Numbered from the stretch's first letter, positions 48,157-60,165 are shown. The stretch is DNA of 64,000 bases from Cerrena zonata (GCA_038087015.1 JASBNA010000007.1:558001-622000); one strand, 5' to 3'. Numbers and translations are program-made. The notes: generated by a model not told the origin, from the letters alone.

Positions 48157-48342
48157 ATGAAATTTAAGTGAAAGGCAATCGGAAAACGAGAGATAAGGGA
48201 AGGGGGACTACGCAATGGAAGGCGGAAAAAAAAATGGGACGTAAGTAAGCAAGGTAAGGATAGAAAGGTGACCATGTGTAAAACGAAATAAACGACGAAG
48301 GAGAGAAAAGTGACCATGTGTAGAAAAAAAAAGGGGGAACAA

Positions 48343-51300
48343 TCAGACCGTGAGACCGTTCTCGAGAAGGTAAGTATCCAAAGCAGCGAGGTCATCAATC
48401 TCGCGACCAGGCATCCACTGGTTATGGTCGGGTCCATATCCCTTCCAAGTTACCAAGTATTGCCAACCACGGCCTCGCCGTCTGCGGTCGATAATGCGCT
48501 CGACCACATGTTCATGTGCGCCGTCAGGGGTGACAACAGGTCCAGGCTCCTCATGAGCACGAGAAGGGAATAAATCATCATTGTTGGCGATGAAGGGACG
48601 CAGGAGCGAAGCATGGAACGTTGGGAAAATGTGGAGGCCATCAGGTAAGTCCAAGGTGTAAGCGGAAGAGTCGGGCCAAGCCTGAGCAATAGTAAAAGGG
48701 CCATCATAGCGAACCATAAATTTTGCGACACGCTTATCGCCACGCTGCATGAATTCCCGACGACGATGGAACGTGGAGAGCAGGACCCGATCCCCAATTT
48801 TGTAAACATTCTCCGGTGAGCGGGACTTGTTTGCATGATGTGCTTGGTTGGTTTTTGCCAAAAGGAGGTTGTCCTGCGCCTCCAGAACGTCAGTTTCTAT
48901 GTCGGATAGTAGTTGAGCAGCCGCATTAGCATCGAGATCCCCGGCTAGAGGTGAATTCTTAGCAGGAAGGATGAGAGGCGGAATAATCCGAGGGGATCGT
49001 CCGAGGTGAAGCTGGAAAGGTGTGAAACCCGTCGAAGCGTTGACAGTGTTCATGTAGTTGAAACGAACCAAAGGGAGGGCCTTTGCCCAACCAGTTTGGT
49101 TCCGGGCGACATGGAATCGTAAGGATTGGATGACCGTCTTGTTAAAGCGCTCGCTAGAGCCGTCGGTCTCAGGGTGATACGAGGATGACATCTTGAGAGA
49201 GACACCAGTCAGTCGATGCAGGGCTTTCCAGAAACGAGAGATGAACAGTTTGTCGCAGTCGGATACGATGTCGGAAGGTAACCCGTTTTCGCAGTACCAA
49301 TGTGTGAAGAATAGCTGAGCAAAATCTTCCGCCGAAATGTCCGTGCGGGTAGGGATTGGGCGAAAGTCAGCGCCGAGACGATCGGACATAGTGCAGATCG
49401 CATTAAAGCCGTTGTCCTCTGGTAAGGGACCAATGAAGTCGATGGCAACGCTAGAACCACGTTTATCAGGGATTGGCAAGGGGTGAAGTGGACCGGTCGG
49501 TTTCCTAGACAGGGACTTGTTACGTTGGCAGTGTTCGCAGGCTGGCAAGTACAGGGATTCCAGCTCCTTACGCATATGTGGCCAGTAAAAGGAGTCCCGG
49601 ATTGCGGCATAAGACTTATCAGACCCGAAGTGTCCCAACGAGTCATGAGCAAGACGAAAAACTGTTTCGCGCAGGTCACCAGTACGAGGGACAACCAGAC
49701 GATCACCCACATATAGTAGACCATTTATAACAGCCACACCATTGCGTGATATGCCGTCGAGCCATCCCTTGTGTAGCGCAGACAATGAGGGAGTGTCCCG
49801 TAAAGTATCCATCTCCAAGCCATGCTTCTCCAAGGCAGCCGACTTCGAGACCTCATCCCACAGCAGATCAGCAAGTCGAGAGGACCATTTGTCCTCCTTG
49901 TAGCCATCACATAGCTTCGTCAAAAATGTAGGGTCAGGAGCAATATGCGTTGAAGCAACCGTGGGAACGACCTCATGCCTTTTACGAGCTAGAGATGAAG
50001 AGACTAGTCGAAGCGGAGCGACAGCGGCACAAGTTGCAGCATCAGCCATACCGGGATACCGAGACATGGAATCCGCAGGTGTGTTGTCAGCGCCAGGTAA
50101 ATATACGATTTCGTAGTCGTATTGAGAGAGGAGCTCAGACCAGCGAGCTTGTCGACGAGAGAGTAATTTCTGAGAACCAAAATTTTCTAAGGTGCGGTGG
50201 TCGGTGTAGACGGTGATCGGCACGCCAATGAGATCGACACGCCATTTCTTTAAGGCACGTATGATGGCAAGGAGTTCCTTTTCATGGACCGGATAATTAA
50301 GTTCAGCACCCTTCAGTTGCTGCGACTCAAAAGCAACAGGGCGAGCGGTTTCCAGAGTGGGTCCATAGGTGAGGACAGCACCAGTACAGTAGTCGCTAGC
50401 ATCGCAGGAGACAAAAATTCTGTTGTCGCCCATGTTACGGTGGTCGATAACGGTGAGACACTCGCGGCCAGTGACAAGCGTCTTTACAGCTTCGAAAGCA
50501 ATCGTGTGCGCAGCAGTCCAGATAAAATCTCTCTCGGCTTCCTTTGTGGTGAGCGGGTTGAGAATCGCCGTGTGTTGCGCCAAAGCCGGTAGGAAGTTAG
50601 AGATGTACCGAACAAGTCCTAGAAAAGCTCGAACTTCGGTAGGTGTCCTGGGAGTAGGCCAGTCCATTATCCGCTGAACCTTCTTACCGTCGGCCTCGAT
50701 GCCACGCAGAGAGATATGGTGACCTAGGAAATCAAGCTCATAACAGAATAGTGTCGTCTTCTTGGGCGAGCAGAAAAGAGAGTCGTTCTTCAATGCTTGA
50801 AGAACCAACGCGACGTTAACTCGATGTTCCTCGAGGCTGTTAGACCACACTATAATGTCATCAAGATAAACGTGACAGATTTTACCAATGTATGGGCGTA
50901 ACGCCGCGAACATTCGACGCTGATGCGTAGCAGGTGCATTAGAGAGTCCCTGAGGCATAGCTGGCCACTCGTATGCACCGAAGGGCGTTGTAACCGCAGT
51001 CAAACAAATGTCATCCGGATGCATCTTCGTCTGAAAAAATGCATTCGTCATGTCCATCTTACCCCAGATCTTTCCTCGCCCGCAGTCGGCAAGGATTTCT
51101 TGAACAGTAGGCAGAGAATGGCGGTCGGGGACAGTGTTGCTGTTGAGAATACGGTAGTCATTTACCCACCGAGGTTGTGACGTTGGGTCAGATTTGGGAA
51201 TAATGAAGGAAGGGGATGCGTAAGGACTGGAAGACGGTCGGATACGACCAGCGGCAAGGTGCTCCTCAAGCATAGACAGCCAGACGTCCCGTAGCTGTTT

Positions 51301-53358
51301 AGGGCAGCTGTAAGTCCGTCGGCTAATAATCTTATTAGCGTCGATGAGGCGAATCCGATGGTAAACGTTGTTGGGTAGGCTATCGTAATGAGGGATGTCA
51401 TTAGGAAAACATTCAGGGAAGCGTGCCCTCATGGCAGCGTCCTCTTTAGCAAGTCGATCGAGCGAGGCCAGCACCTCGATCTGACTTTTAATCGCGGCAA
51501 TGACAGTTACCTCTTTCGTGATAAAGGGAGGAGGTAAATTCGCACGTAGATGTAATTCACGGATAACGTCACGTTGGTATCCACGAATCGCGTTCTGTTG
51601 AAGTTGATATTCTTCAAACGAGAGAGAAGCAGCGTCCTGTTGAGCAATGACAGTTTCTCGAAGGAGTGATCGACGCTCGTCAATGCTGAGGGGTGGTGGG
51701 GTAGGACCAGGACCTGGTAGTAGAATATCGATTCCAGACGGTTTGTGGATGCAACACCGAAGTTCGTGATCAACGATGATCTTATTTTTTGCAAGCCACG
51801 GCATACCAAGAATAATAGGAACGAACAGGTCCGGAACCACAATTGCACGAACTGTGCATGCAACAAACGACATATCGGGTGATGAAACACGTAGTTTAAC
51901 CCATTCCACTCCATTTTGCGAGTCTCCATCCCTTCCCCATGCTGCGCCCATGACAAACAGTCGATGTAACTTGCGACGACGGAGACCAAGATCAGAGACA
52001 ACATCGTCTCTAATCAGAACTGTCGTGCAACCGTTGTCAATCAGCATGTCGGTAGGAAGAGAGAAGGAGGAGGAGGAGTGAACGATGGCGGGCCAAACTA
52101 TGTGGGGGGACGATAGAGATGAGGGAGATACGCACTCATCAGACGACGAGTAGTCATCACCCGTACTGAGGACCGAAGTCGCTGCAACAGTCTCGGTAAT
52201 GTTATGGAGGTCACCGACCATGGCGACCTTGGCTGTCGGACGCGAGTAGGTGGGTTTCGCAGAGGAGGCAGACGGCTCCGAAATAGGTCTGTAGTCCACA
52301 GGTGAAGGGAAATCATCGGGACAGTTGGTGGAAACATGGTTGACGTTCAATTTCCGACACTTGAAACATCCGTGATACTTGAGGATGAGACGTTTCTCCT
52401 CATCAGTAAGCTTAGGGGGACGATTACGGACGGAGGAGGAACCCGAGGATGAGGAAGAGGGTTGAGAAGAAAGGGAGTGTGAGTGAGACGAAGAAGATCG
52501 TGTCGCAGAACGATGAGCTGCCTGTGCCGCTATGACAGAGTTGACACGAGCATCCATGCGAGCGCGGTCCTTGACACGCTGAGCATCGACACGAGCTAAT
52601 GCTTCCTTCCATTCCTTAAATCCCAGGATTCCGCGAACCGAGTCCAAATTACAAGCATCGCGGACATCGTCACACGCGTTTGCCGTAATCTGGTCACGAA
52701 GACGAGTATCGTCGAAGTGAAAAGAGGTCCCCTTCAACAGGGTGTTCTTCTTTTCCAAGGTAATCACCCAGTCCTCGAACAGGTTGCTCTCGAACTGACG
52801 AGAACGGATGATGTGCGTTACGATTTCGGCTTCCCAGCCGGTGTTCAACCAGCGTTTCTTCATACACAAGACGAACTCGGTAAATGTGAGCAAGTCGAAA
52901 GCATCACAGTCTGTCATATACCAGTCTTGTACAAGCGGGTCCTGCAAACCCGTCGCAGCAGTGGCTACATGATCGACGGCGAGCAACTTTCGAGTAGTTT
53001 TGAAGTACTGAAGGCATTTATGCACCCAATCGGTGAGAGATTCGGGTTGTATTTTGCCCGGCGTCAAGATCGGAACGTTCTTCGGTGATGCGATGACGGA
53101 TGCGATGCTGGTGGACATGATGAGGGGACGTGGGAAGGCGGCGGGATGATCAGAGTCGGAGGACGAGTCAGACGAGGAGTCGTAAGGAGGGGAAGGAGTT
53201 CGACTCGGTAATAAGGCTTCAACCTGACGAACGTCGTCAAGGGAAGGTACCGAGGAGAGGGGCGGGCAAGTAGAGGATAAGGGAGACGACTCCTGACTGA
53301 CGGAATCAACGGCGGGTTCGTTGAGGGCGTTCAACGGGACAGAGGGCACGGTCGACAC
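48343..53358 (-). CDS. Ty3/gypsy chromovirus Gag-Pol polyprotein
   Basis: One uninterrupted 1,671-codon frame. The frame edge at 53358 is a GTG; the first in-frame ATG near 53,118 gives MSTSIASVIASPKNV, so the true start is uncertain. Domains in order: gag with a CCHC-type knuckle (CFKCRKLNVNHVSTNC, six residues between second Cys and His), an aspartic protease with DNG as active site (MLIDNGCTTVLIRDD), reverse transcriptase with YLDDIIVW, RNase H (DHRTLENFGS, LPGADNTPADSMSRYPG), the integrase HHCC finger (HDSLGHFG...CEHCQ), the integrase core with D, D and E in VAIDFIGPL, DIVSDCDKLF and SSYHPETDGSSERF, and a C-terminal chromodomain (WQYLVTWKGYGPDHNQWMPG). All catalytic residues are present and there are no stops, so the copy is recent. 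A 5' LTR was not found. Confidence 0.95.
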   Translation of the reverse strand: MSTVPSVPLNALNEPAVDSVSQESSPLSSTCPPLSSVPSLDDVRQVEALLPSRTPSPPYDSSSDSSSDSDHPAAFPRPLIMSTSIASVIASPKNVPILTPGKIQPESLTDWVHKCLQYFKTTRKLLAVDHVATAATGLQDPLVQDWYMTDCDAFDLLTFTEFVLCMKKRWLNTGWEAEIVTHIIRSRQFESNLFEDWVITLEKKNTLLKGTSFHFDDTRLRDQITANACDDVRDACNLDSVRGILGFKEWKEALARVDAQRVKDRARMDARVNSVIAAQAAHRSATRSSSSHSHSLSSQPSSSSSGSSSVRNRPPKLTDEEKRLILKYHGCFKCRKLNVNHVSTNCPDDFPSPVDYRPISEPSASSAKPTYSRPTAKVAMVGDLHNITETVAATSVLSTGDDYSSSDECVSPSSLSSPHIVWPAIVHSSSSFSLPTDMLIDNGCTTVLIRDDVVSDLGLRRRKLHRLFVMGAAWGRDGDSQNGVEWVKLRVSSPDMSFVACTVRAIVVPDLFVPIILGMPWLAKNKIIVDHELRCCIHKPSGIDILLPGPGPTPPPLSIDERRSLLRETVIAQQDAASLSFEEYQLQQNAIRGYQRDVIRELHLRANLPPPFITKEVTVIAAIKSQIEVLASLDRLAKEDAAMRARFPECFPNDIPHYDSLPNNVYHRIRLIDANKIISRRTYSCPKQLRDVWLSMLEEHLAAGRIRPSSSPYASPSFIIPKSDPTSQPRWVNDYRILNSNTVPDRHSLPTVQEILADCGRGKIWGKMDMTNAFFQTKMHPDDICLTAVTTPFGAYEWPAMPQGLSNAPATHQRRMFAALRPYIGKICHVYLDDIIVWSNSLEEHRVNVALVLQALKNDSLFCSPKKTTLFCYELDFLGHHISLRGIEADGKKVQRIMDWPTPRTPTEVRAFLGLVRYISNFLPALAQHTAILNPLTTKEAERDFIWTAAHTIAFEAVKTLVTGRECLTVIDHRNMGDNRIFVSCDASDYCTGAVLTYGPTLETARPVAFESQQLKGAELNYPVHEKELLAIIRALKKWRVDLIGVPITVYTDHRTLENFGSQKLLSRRQARWSELLSQYDYEIVYLPGADNTPADSMSRYPGMADAATCAAVAPLRLVSSSLARKRHEVVPTVASTHIAPDPTFLTKLCDGYKEDKWSSRLADLLWDEVSKSAALEKHGLEMDTLRDTPSLSALHKGWLDGISRNGVAVINGLLYVGDRLVVPRTGDLRETVFRLAHDSLGHFGSDKSYAAIRDSFYWPHMRKELESLYLPACEHCQRNKSLSRKPTGPLHPLPIPDKRGSSVAIDFIGPLPEDNGFNAICTMSDRLGADFRPIPTRTDISAEDFAQLFFTHWYCENGLPSDIVSDCDKLFISRFWKALHRLTGVSLKMSSSYHPETDGSSERFNKTVIQSLRFHVARNQTGWAKALPLVRFNYMNTVNASTGFTPFQLHLGRSPRIIPPLILPAKNSPLAGDLDANAAAQLLSDIETDVLEAQDNLLLAKTNQAHHANKSRSPENVYKIGDRVLLSTFHRRREFMQRGDKRVAKFMVRYDGPFTIAQAWPDSSAYTLDLPDGLHIFPTFHASLLRPFIANNDDLFPSRAHEEPGPVVTPDGAHEHVVERIIDRRRRGRGWQYLVTWKGYGPDHNQWMPGREIDDLAALDTYLLENGLTV

Positions 53359-53665
53359 CGTGAGTTGGCTCCGGGTGATCGGCGACAGCGTGGTAACAAC
53401 GATGGAAAGACGAGAACAGCGGCGGGCAGAGTGTGTTCAACACACTGAACAAAAGATTTGGTGTGCGGTGTGGTTGGTCGCAAACTCGGAGAGGGAAAAA
53501 TAAGAGTAACCATTGAACGTTGATATAGGCACAAAATGGAGGAGTAAAAGCAGTAGCAGTAGAAATGAAGGAATTTAGAGCGGATTCATTCTAATATCTC
53601 AGAGACCTAACCAAATCGACATCATGCGGTCGTCTGTATGGCCCGGTCTGGCTTCATCGTCGACT
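53359..53665. other. 5' flank of the retroelement
   Basis: About 300 bases between the polyprotein frame and the next gene. No copy of the 3' LTR sequence and no clear tRNA primer-binding site could be found here, suggesting the element is truncated at this end. Confidence 0.5.
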
Positions 53666-54205
53666 CTAATTAATATAGGCCTGCCCTTTGTCGGCACCTG
53701 ACGCCGCCTTGGATTTGGCATGGAATGGAGGAGAGGCCGAACGATTGTCATGAGCGATTTCAACCACGTACGAATTGGCGAGAGGGAAGGTCGAAGCGGT
53801 CGGCTGGAGACGTTTGGTTCTGGGGCTCGGGGCTGATGTCGCGAAGTTACGATGGGGGAAGGTGGCGACCTCTGGGTTTGGGCGTGCGATTTCGCAACCA
53901 AAAGAGTAAGCAGGAGAAACCTGCCCGGCGTTCGCAAAGAAGGTGGTGGGAGATTTGCGACTACGGTGGGGACGAACAAGGGATGGGCCATCGACGTTCG
54001 ATGTTGGTTCAGTAGCCGACTGGCGAGGTCGACTGTAGCAGGATACCACGATCAGAATGAGGAAGAGTACTAGTGGGAAATGTGAGATCGAGGACAACAT
54101 GTAAAGGGGCGACTCACTCGTGACAACGGCGAGTATCACAGTAGTGGGTGTAGAAGGTAGTGTGATTTCAAGACCGATGGCCAAGCCGTCAGTAACGGCG
54201 AACAT
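53666..54205 (-). CDS. Small single-pass membrane protein, helix split by a phase-1 intron
   Basis: Unrecognised 163-residue protein. Exons 54205-54118 and 54069-53666 flank a 48-base intron (GTGAGTCGCC...CCCACTAG). The helix is rebuilt across the junction at phase 1: TTVILAVVT before and ILFLILIVVSCY after. The N-terminus is MFAVTDGLAIGLEITLPSTP. After the helix come SRPRQS and a basic, Ser/Pro-rich tail (PHRSRKSPTTFF, TKRLQPTASTFP) that ends KGQAYIN; VSPAYSFG resembles but does not meet the PPxY consensus. The intron length is a multiple of three and open, so the unspliced frame also reads through; the splice is preferred because it gives one compact helix like the other members. It sits just upstream of the retroelement. 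Confidence 0.6.
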   Translation of the reverse strand: MFAVTDGLAIGLEITLPSTPTTVILAVVTSESPLYMLSSISHFPLVLFLILIVVSCYSRPRQSATEPTSNVDGPSLVRPHRSRKSPTTFFANAGQVSPAYSFGCEIARPNPEVATFPHRNFATSAPSPRTKRLQPTASTFPLANSYVVEIAHDNRSASPPFHAKSKAASGADKGQAYIN

Positions 54206-57200
54206 AGTTGGCAGTGAATAGGTAAGCTGAGAGGACTGGAGCGCGGCTGAGATGGGATAGACTGGAGTCTTTTGTATATGAGGTCCTTTCTTTTATGCAT
54301 TGGCGTCTCGTATATCGCTTGAGGCAATGCCGCTGGGCTTCCATAAAGCTACGGGGGCTATCAGAAATATTGCGGCCCACAAATATCAAGAGACCGACTC
54401 CTATTAAGGGGTGTCCTAGGTTCGATGGTAACCCTACCCCCAGTACAATGAACATGTGATAGAGACCCCATCAGTAGGCTGTCACTGAACCAAATAAACA
54501 ATTGTCCATGAATCAAGCAAAGTTAAATCATCAGGAGGAATTCGATATAGGTTAAATGCCAGCATTTTACAGCTCGCATTTGAGTTGAAACCCCCTCATG
54601 CTTGTAGATCGAGGCAATAAAATCCTCTGTGATGTGGGGTCGCAACAAGGACGACTCTACCATCTTGAGATGGAATTTTGTAGAGGTATGTCAAGTAGAA
54701 TGGCGATCCCATATGTAAGTCCGGCTTATAAATTTGCAAAGTGTGATCTATAGAATACCTTTCAACTCGACGCGAATCGCAGACAGCCGCTCCAGCAGTG
54801 TTTCATCATCACGTGTATCATACGGCTGTTCTACTTGTCAGCGAGCAGTCTTCTGGCAGTGCAAGATGAGTTGCACTGATGGCTACTTTGCCGGAGGACA
54901 ATAGCGGGTGGAGGAGAAAAGAGAAGATGTTAGGGCAGAGGGCCACCGAAGAATAGCAACCTGAGCGGTCGGCAGGTCCCGGATTTCGCCATCCTCAGCA
55001 GGCTGGTTCACCTTGTGTGGGCTGGGAAAACCCATGTCAATCAGACATCGTAACCTCTCAGGTGGTATCAAGACGTAACAGCTCCATTAAGGATTGTCAC
55101 ATGAGGCTACGAGATACCAGCGAGACCTTCTCAAATTTGAATAACCTTGAGAATCGGATATGGTTCCGGGTCAGTCTGGCACCCCTACTATGTTTTATTG
55201 AGGGATGCAGATGGCCATGGGATATAAGCTGCGTCGATAGGACAGAAATAAATTAGGATCATCGCGATATGGAACTTACATTTGAATCGGAACAAATAAT
55301 AAGTAAGCAAGATACATCCTAAATCATCGAGTCATTCAGGCTTTGAAACCGCCAGCACATAGCATAGTAAGACTCATCTGTATTCAACATCTCCCTTGTA
55401 GCAATTTCATAAGACATCATGTTTGACAAGCGATCGAAACAACTTGGTGAGCCATAGCGCTAGCGTAATTGAACAATCACTCGCCGGGATCGCTGTATGC
55501 TCTTCAGGTTCGAGTTGAAGCGTAGTCGAGACTGCGATCAAAGTCCAACCCGATCAATCCCAATCCGGAAAGCAAACATTCCCCATTTAGCTGTCCAAGT
55601 TGGCTCTCATTACCGACTCTGAGGGACAGGGAGGATGAATTTCATGCACCATTCCACCAAATCAAGCCTAGCGCTCCATCAGGACTCAATACCACTTACT
55701 ACGAGTTCTACTATCATGCAGTCGATTATTGTGGTGTCAATAGTCAAGCTCATTTCTAGTAGTAGGTTTCGGATCTTCATCGGCGTACAGGTTTTCGGTT
55801 CTATCTCATTAAACAATAATTGGATCTATCTCCGCTGGTCGAGATATCGGTGGTGTGGATACATCTAATGCGTATTCGATGGCTTATGGGAGATTGGTGA
55901 TTATTAGTTGCTTACGCATGCCCAAATCGACACAGTATCCGGTTGGAAATATGTTATAAGGATTGGACTAAAACCCATATTAACGCGAGGATCAGCGCCG
56001 AGAATAAGGGGCAACAGTCAGAGCCCAGGGCTGAGGCTTTCTATTGTGGAGCGATTAACATTCAATATCAAAACGTGGATCTGTCTTGCTTACACATTCT
56101 GCAGTGCGTTTTTGAAAATAATCATCGGTCATCAAGAGCAATAAGGTCCCAAGTTGACTTCGATTCCTGATACAAGGAGCACCGAAGATATTAGGATCTC
56201 TCGGGAAGCGGCACCTTTGGATGAGCAATACAGAAGAACCATGGAAAGACGTTATGTTCTGATCAAGTGGTGGGCGATAGCTCTTCGTAATAGGATGCCA
56301 AGCGATAGAGAGGCTGTGAGACAAATAGGGTATTGGGGTAGTTTTCGTACAAGTACAAGAACCGAGCCGTATTGAGAAAACGTAAATGTCAAACATTGGA
56401 AGTGGGAGGACAACTAGCATGTTTGTCCGTTCGTACTTGGTTTTGCCAAGATACGTGGGACAAAATATACGGAACAAGATGAAACGGAGTAACCTCATCC
56501 TGTTCGAAAACTTTTAGACTGACCCAATCATGGAATTGGAAATACGCTTACCACAAATCCCTTATCTGGGAATGGTCCCGACACTAGCCAATTCGTGACT
56601 TCGGTATGTTTTCGATGTATACGGATAGGTGGAGGTAATGTGATTGAAACTATAGGTAGGGGTGGCTTCGTGTTGTAGTGTACTGGAATGTCTGATGATT
56701 TTGACGATGATTTGCAGACTTTCCTATATTTCCTGACAAGGATGCACAGGAGAGCTGATGTGGTAAGAAGTTAGGATAACATTGAGACATACTACTTCAA
56801 GATAATCTCTTACCCACAAGCATCAGAGTGGGAACCCCGATCTCGAGTTGGAAGACGACCGAAAAACTGAACATATATATTCAGAATGAATATGGATGCG
56901 TCGCTAGAGTAGAATGAAGGGATCGGAGGTGATCTAGAACAAGGCTACATTGGTATTTGCAGCTCAAACATATCGTTTTATAGACAACCAGAGCAGCTAG
57001 AAACAGCCAAGGCCAGAATGATAACCTGCTTGCACATCAGAGAGCCCAGAAAAGTCTTCATAATGCACTTCGTCTTGAAGAGTGAAGTGTGGCTAATCCG
57101 AACAGGAAGGCGGCAAGCCTTGGTTCGTGACATATCTTGCATTGCGTGTCCACATGGACGGGCTGATCCCATCATTGTTTTGGCCAGAATAGACCCGCAT

Positions 57201-58778
57201 TCAAGACTTCGGGAGATGAGATGCAAGATGCAAGACGAATGGTGAAGACTTCCTGGCCGAACTTATCACATTTCCCAGGCCATGGCGCCGGTCGGATGGG
57301 CCAAATTGGACGTCTGTGAGGGTCTGAAATGATCTGGGACTATATACGCCTGCAAGTAGACGGAAGTCAGTCAAGCATTCTAAGCTAGGGAATGACATGC
57401 GAAGATCATCGCATCATGTACATATCGTAGTTAGGAAGACATGTATCGAATATGCAGTTCAGTAACCAGTTGCCGTCCCTAGTCGGCATTGACCGAAAAA
57501 ACGCTTTCAATTGATGTAAACCGCATAGCCTCAATCGTGACCAAACAATGCTAGGAAATCAAAGATAGGTGTCTGCCAAATGACAGATTTACAAAGCTAT
57601 GAGGAACACGCCTCATCTTGGTGTCTTCAAGATCCGCTACTAGAGCTGTCTCCGAGCTTGATTCCTAGATGCAATAAAATTGTCAAACATGTGCTCGGAG
57701 ATGAACCGCGATAGCTACCATGACGTCTATGGAATAATGGATATTTTATAATATACCTTCCTTTTGTTCAAAATCTTTCTGAAAATATCACAAATCGCAG
57801 TTGCTCAAGCCCCTCTGGCAGTCGGGATGTCAACCTCTGGAGATCACTCGCCCGATGCCGAGGACAGCCTCATCAGTTGCTAAAGCGATTGCCATATTTA
57901 GTAAGATGGTTCATCCGCGTATGGTTGGTCCGCGTTGATGGTTGTGTTCAGTGAAAATTCAATGACGTACGAGATAGTCGAGGTTGAATAGCGAAAGACC
58001 TTTGAAATGATATCATGTAGATTGTATATTCTTGCAGTACAGTCAAAAAGCTACCAGCTAACTGACATACTACCGTCACGGTCACCTCTGCTTCAAGCCA
58101 GTCCCAATGTGTAATGAATACATACATACCTAAATTGTAAGCGAATTAAACCCAAATACATACGGATCTTCGAGACACGAGTGAGAATCTATCACGGATA
58201 GATATAGGCGATGCCCATCCGAACAGTCACTGTATGTCGCATGAAACAACTATGCGAAGGGCAATCTTAGTCTCTGGCCCCGTGAGGTCCGAATTTGGGG
58301 GTATGTCGCCGCCCTAACACCTACATACACCTTCCTAATATAAAAGATCGTCCAAAAGATTATTGGGCCCGTCCTATTTTGGAAAGCGAAGCACCGTACC
58401 GATTGGCCGTGCGATGGTTACGAAAGCTATTCATTCGATCCGTTTCATCTAGTACTTCCATCTGTCATTTTACAAGAGCCAACTATGTCTCTTCTCACCC
58501 TGAACGAGAAGAATGGCAAAAAGGAGTAAGGCCGTCGCCAAATGGGCCTAAGTTGATTTTAAATCAGTCGGTGGATGGAATCCTCCTGCAGGGGTCTGTG
58601 ATTCGATAGTCGACATCATGAAGAAACGTGTTATTGTAGAGTTTAATGGAACAAATGTACAGAACTAGAACAACTGGCTGATTGTTAATGAAGTGACCAT
58701 GGGAGAGAAACCTAAACGAGGGCGATGCAATCCACATATGTGTACCTAACGTGAAACACCAACTACTGGTCACCCTAC
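54206..58778. other. Gene-poor region
   Basis: About 4.6 kb with no convincing gene. A plus-strand segment at 56154-56375 (EAAPLDEQYRRTMERRYVLI) and the overlapping minus frame at 56055-56498 are open but unplaced. A minus frame at 56978-57226 ends in a short hydrophobic run. No LTR, tRNA or known repeat recognised. Confidence 0.45.
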
Positions 58779-59292
58779 TCACACCTGACTGACGAATGCC
58801 TTATATTTGTGGTATTTGGCCCGTGCCGGGGGTGGGGGCGGGGAAGAGAGAGAATAAACCCTATTACCCTCCGTGTAATAAGGAGCTGCGGAGACCATGG
58901 CGTGTTTGGACGAGCGTGGTTCGCGAGGAACAGAGCCACCGATGCTTTGTTTGACAGCGGCCATGTTCTGCTTGATACCAGCGGGAGGGGGCGCGGTGAG
59001 AGCCCCGCCGTTCGCGTAACACGTGTGCGATGATTTTCGAGCACGGCACCCAGTGTGCTCGGTGTCGTGTGTGGGGAGGATGATTGTGGAAGGGGATTTC
59101 ATGACTGAGCCTAAGTAAAGCCCGACCAAGCAGAGGGAAAGGCAAGCTGGAGAGAATGCAAGTGTTAAGTGGTAGAAGCTATATAACATTACGGGATTGA
59201 TGAGTGTTACCTGAAGCAGTGATCAAAATGGTTGTCGGGCCACTAAGCAATATGGCACTTGTGGCTGCTTGGGCGTTCGTCTTGAACGTCAT
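58779..59292 (-). CDS. Small single-pass membrane protein, helix split by a phase-1 intron
   Basis: Unrecognised 149-residue protein. Exons 59292-59211 and 59146-58779 flank a 64-base intron (GTAACACTC...TTCTCTCCAG). The helix is split at phase 1: GPTTILITAS before and ACLSLCLVGLYLGSVM after. The N-terminus is MTFKTNAQAATSAILLS. The tail contains HTGCRARKSSHTCYANGG, a Pro-rich ALTAPPPAG, and near the end SLSSPPPPPARAKYHKYKAF, a polyproline run without the tyrosine needed for PPxY. It shares the plan of the cluster at 12-17.7 kb. The acceptor and donor are consensus, and the first exon has no other continuation, so the splice is well supported. Function unknown. Confidence 0.62.
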
Positions 59293-60165
59293 TGGTGGTG
59301 AGATGGTCGTATAGCAAGTTGAGGAGGGAAGGAGGCCAATGTCTGAGAGTGAATGGCTCCTGATGATGGGACCGATGTTAAAAGCGAACTGTCTTTGTCT
59401 CCTTTCTCCCCCCTATATATACTCACCTTTTCGGCCAGAAACAAATCAGCGCTCCAGAAGAAGCTTATGATGACCAGGGACCTCCAGAGTCCGATACTTA
59501 CACGATGGATTTCTGAGGAACACTGCCCCGCTACATCCTACCACTTGAAACCGAGTCCGTGGAACAGGTACACCTTTTCAGGTGGTTTGGCGAGATGAGC
59601 ACAGGTGCAGTAAAAGGGATAACGGGGGAATGGCAATGAGGGAGGTGTCCACGAAAGAACGAAGAATGGAAGTGTCAAATCAGGCGGCGATCTTGTAAAG
59701 ACATGCTAACCGGCTATGGCGCAAGTGGCCAAAGATCTTGTCTTGGTCAAGATCCTCAAGGTTCGGAACGCATAAACGAACGTTAGGGGTTACTGCTCAA
59801 GATCAGAGCTATAAACGTGATGGCAGAGAGTTTTCGTGGTGGTGGGCCAGGGCTTCAATTGGCCTTCCAGGCATCAAATCTGTATCCGCGCTTGGAGCTT
59901 GAGTGCTGATTACGGATTCACTTACAGTAACAATAGAGCCCGCGGTGGAAACCGAAAATGCATCGTGTTCCCTTGCTAGTGTGCGGTTCGTGGATGAGAG
60001 CATGGGTTGCAAGCTGCCATTTGGTGCAGTGATCGGCCGGCACGGGCGCTCGCCGCTTGGGCAGTTCCCACTCGCTGCAGAGGTCTGTTGTCCCCGTCCA
60101 CAACGACAACGACGACGACGCCGTTCGCCCCTTTCCACTCTTTCTAATTACTCAGGGGATTCAAA
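59293..60165. promoter_or_regulatory. Divergent intergenic region before the LEA_2-like gene
   Basis: About 870 bases between two divergent genes, holding their promoters. Overlapping open frames at 59809-60138 (minus) and 59903-60418 (plus) have low-complexity Arg-rich stretches and no domain. Confidence 0.4.

Noticed and set aside
49209..49724. 171-codon frame within the retroelement
   Set aside because: Out-of-frame shadow of the gag-pol reading frame on the same strand.
53360..54000. Search for a 5' LTR and primer-binding site
   Set aside because: No stretch resembles the 3' LTR start (TGTAACCC) or its direct repeats, so no 5' LTR is annotated.
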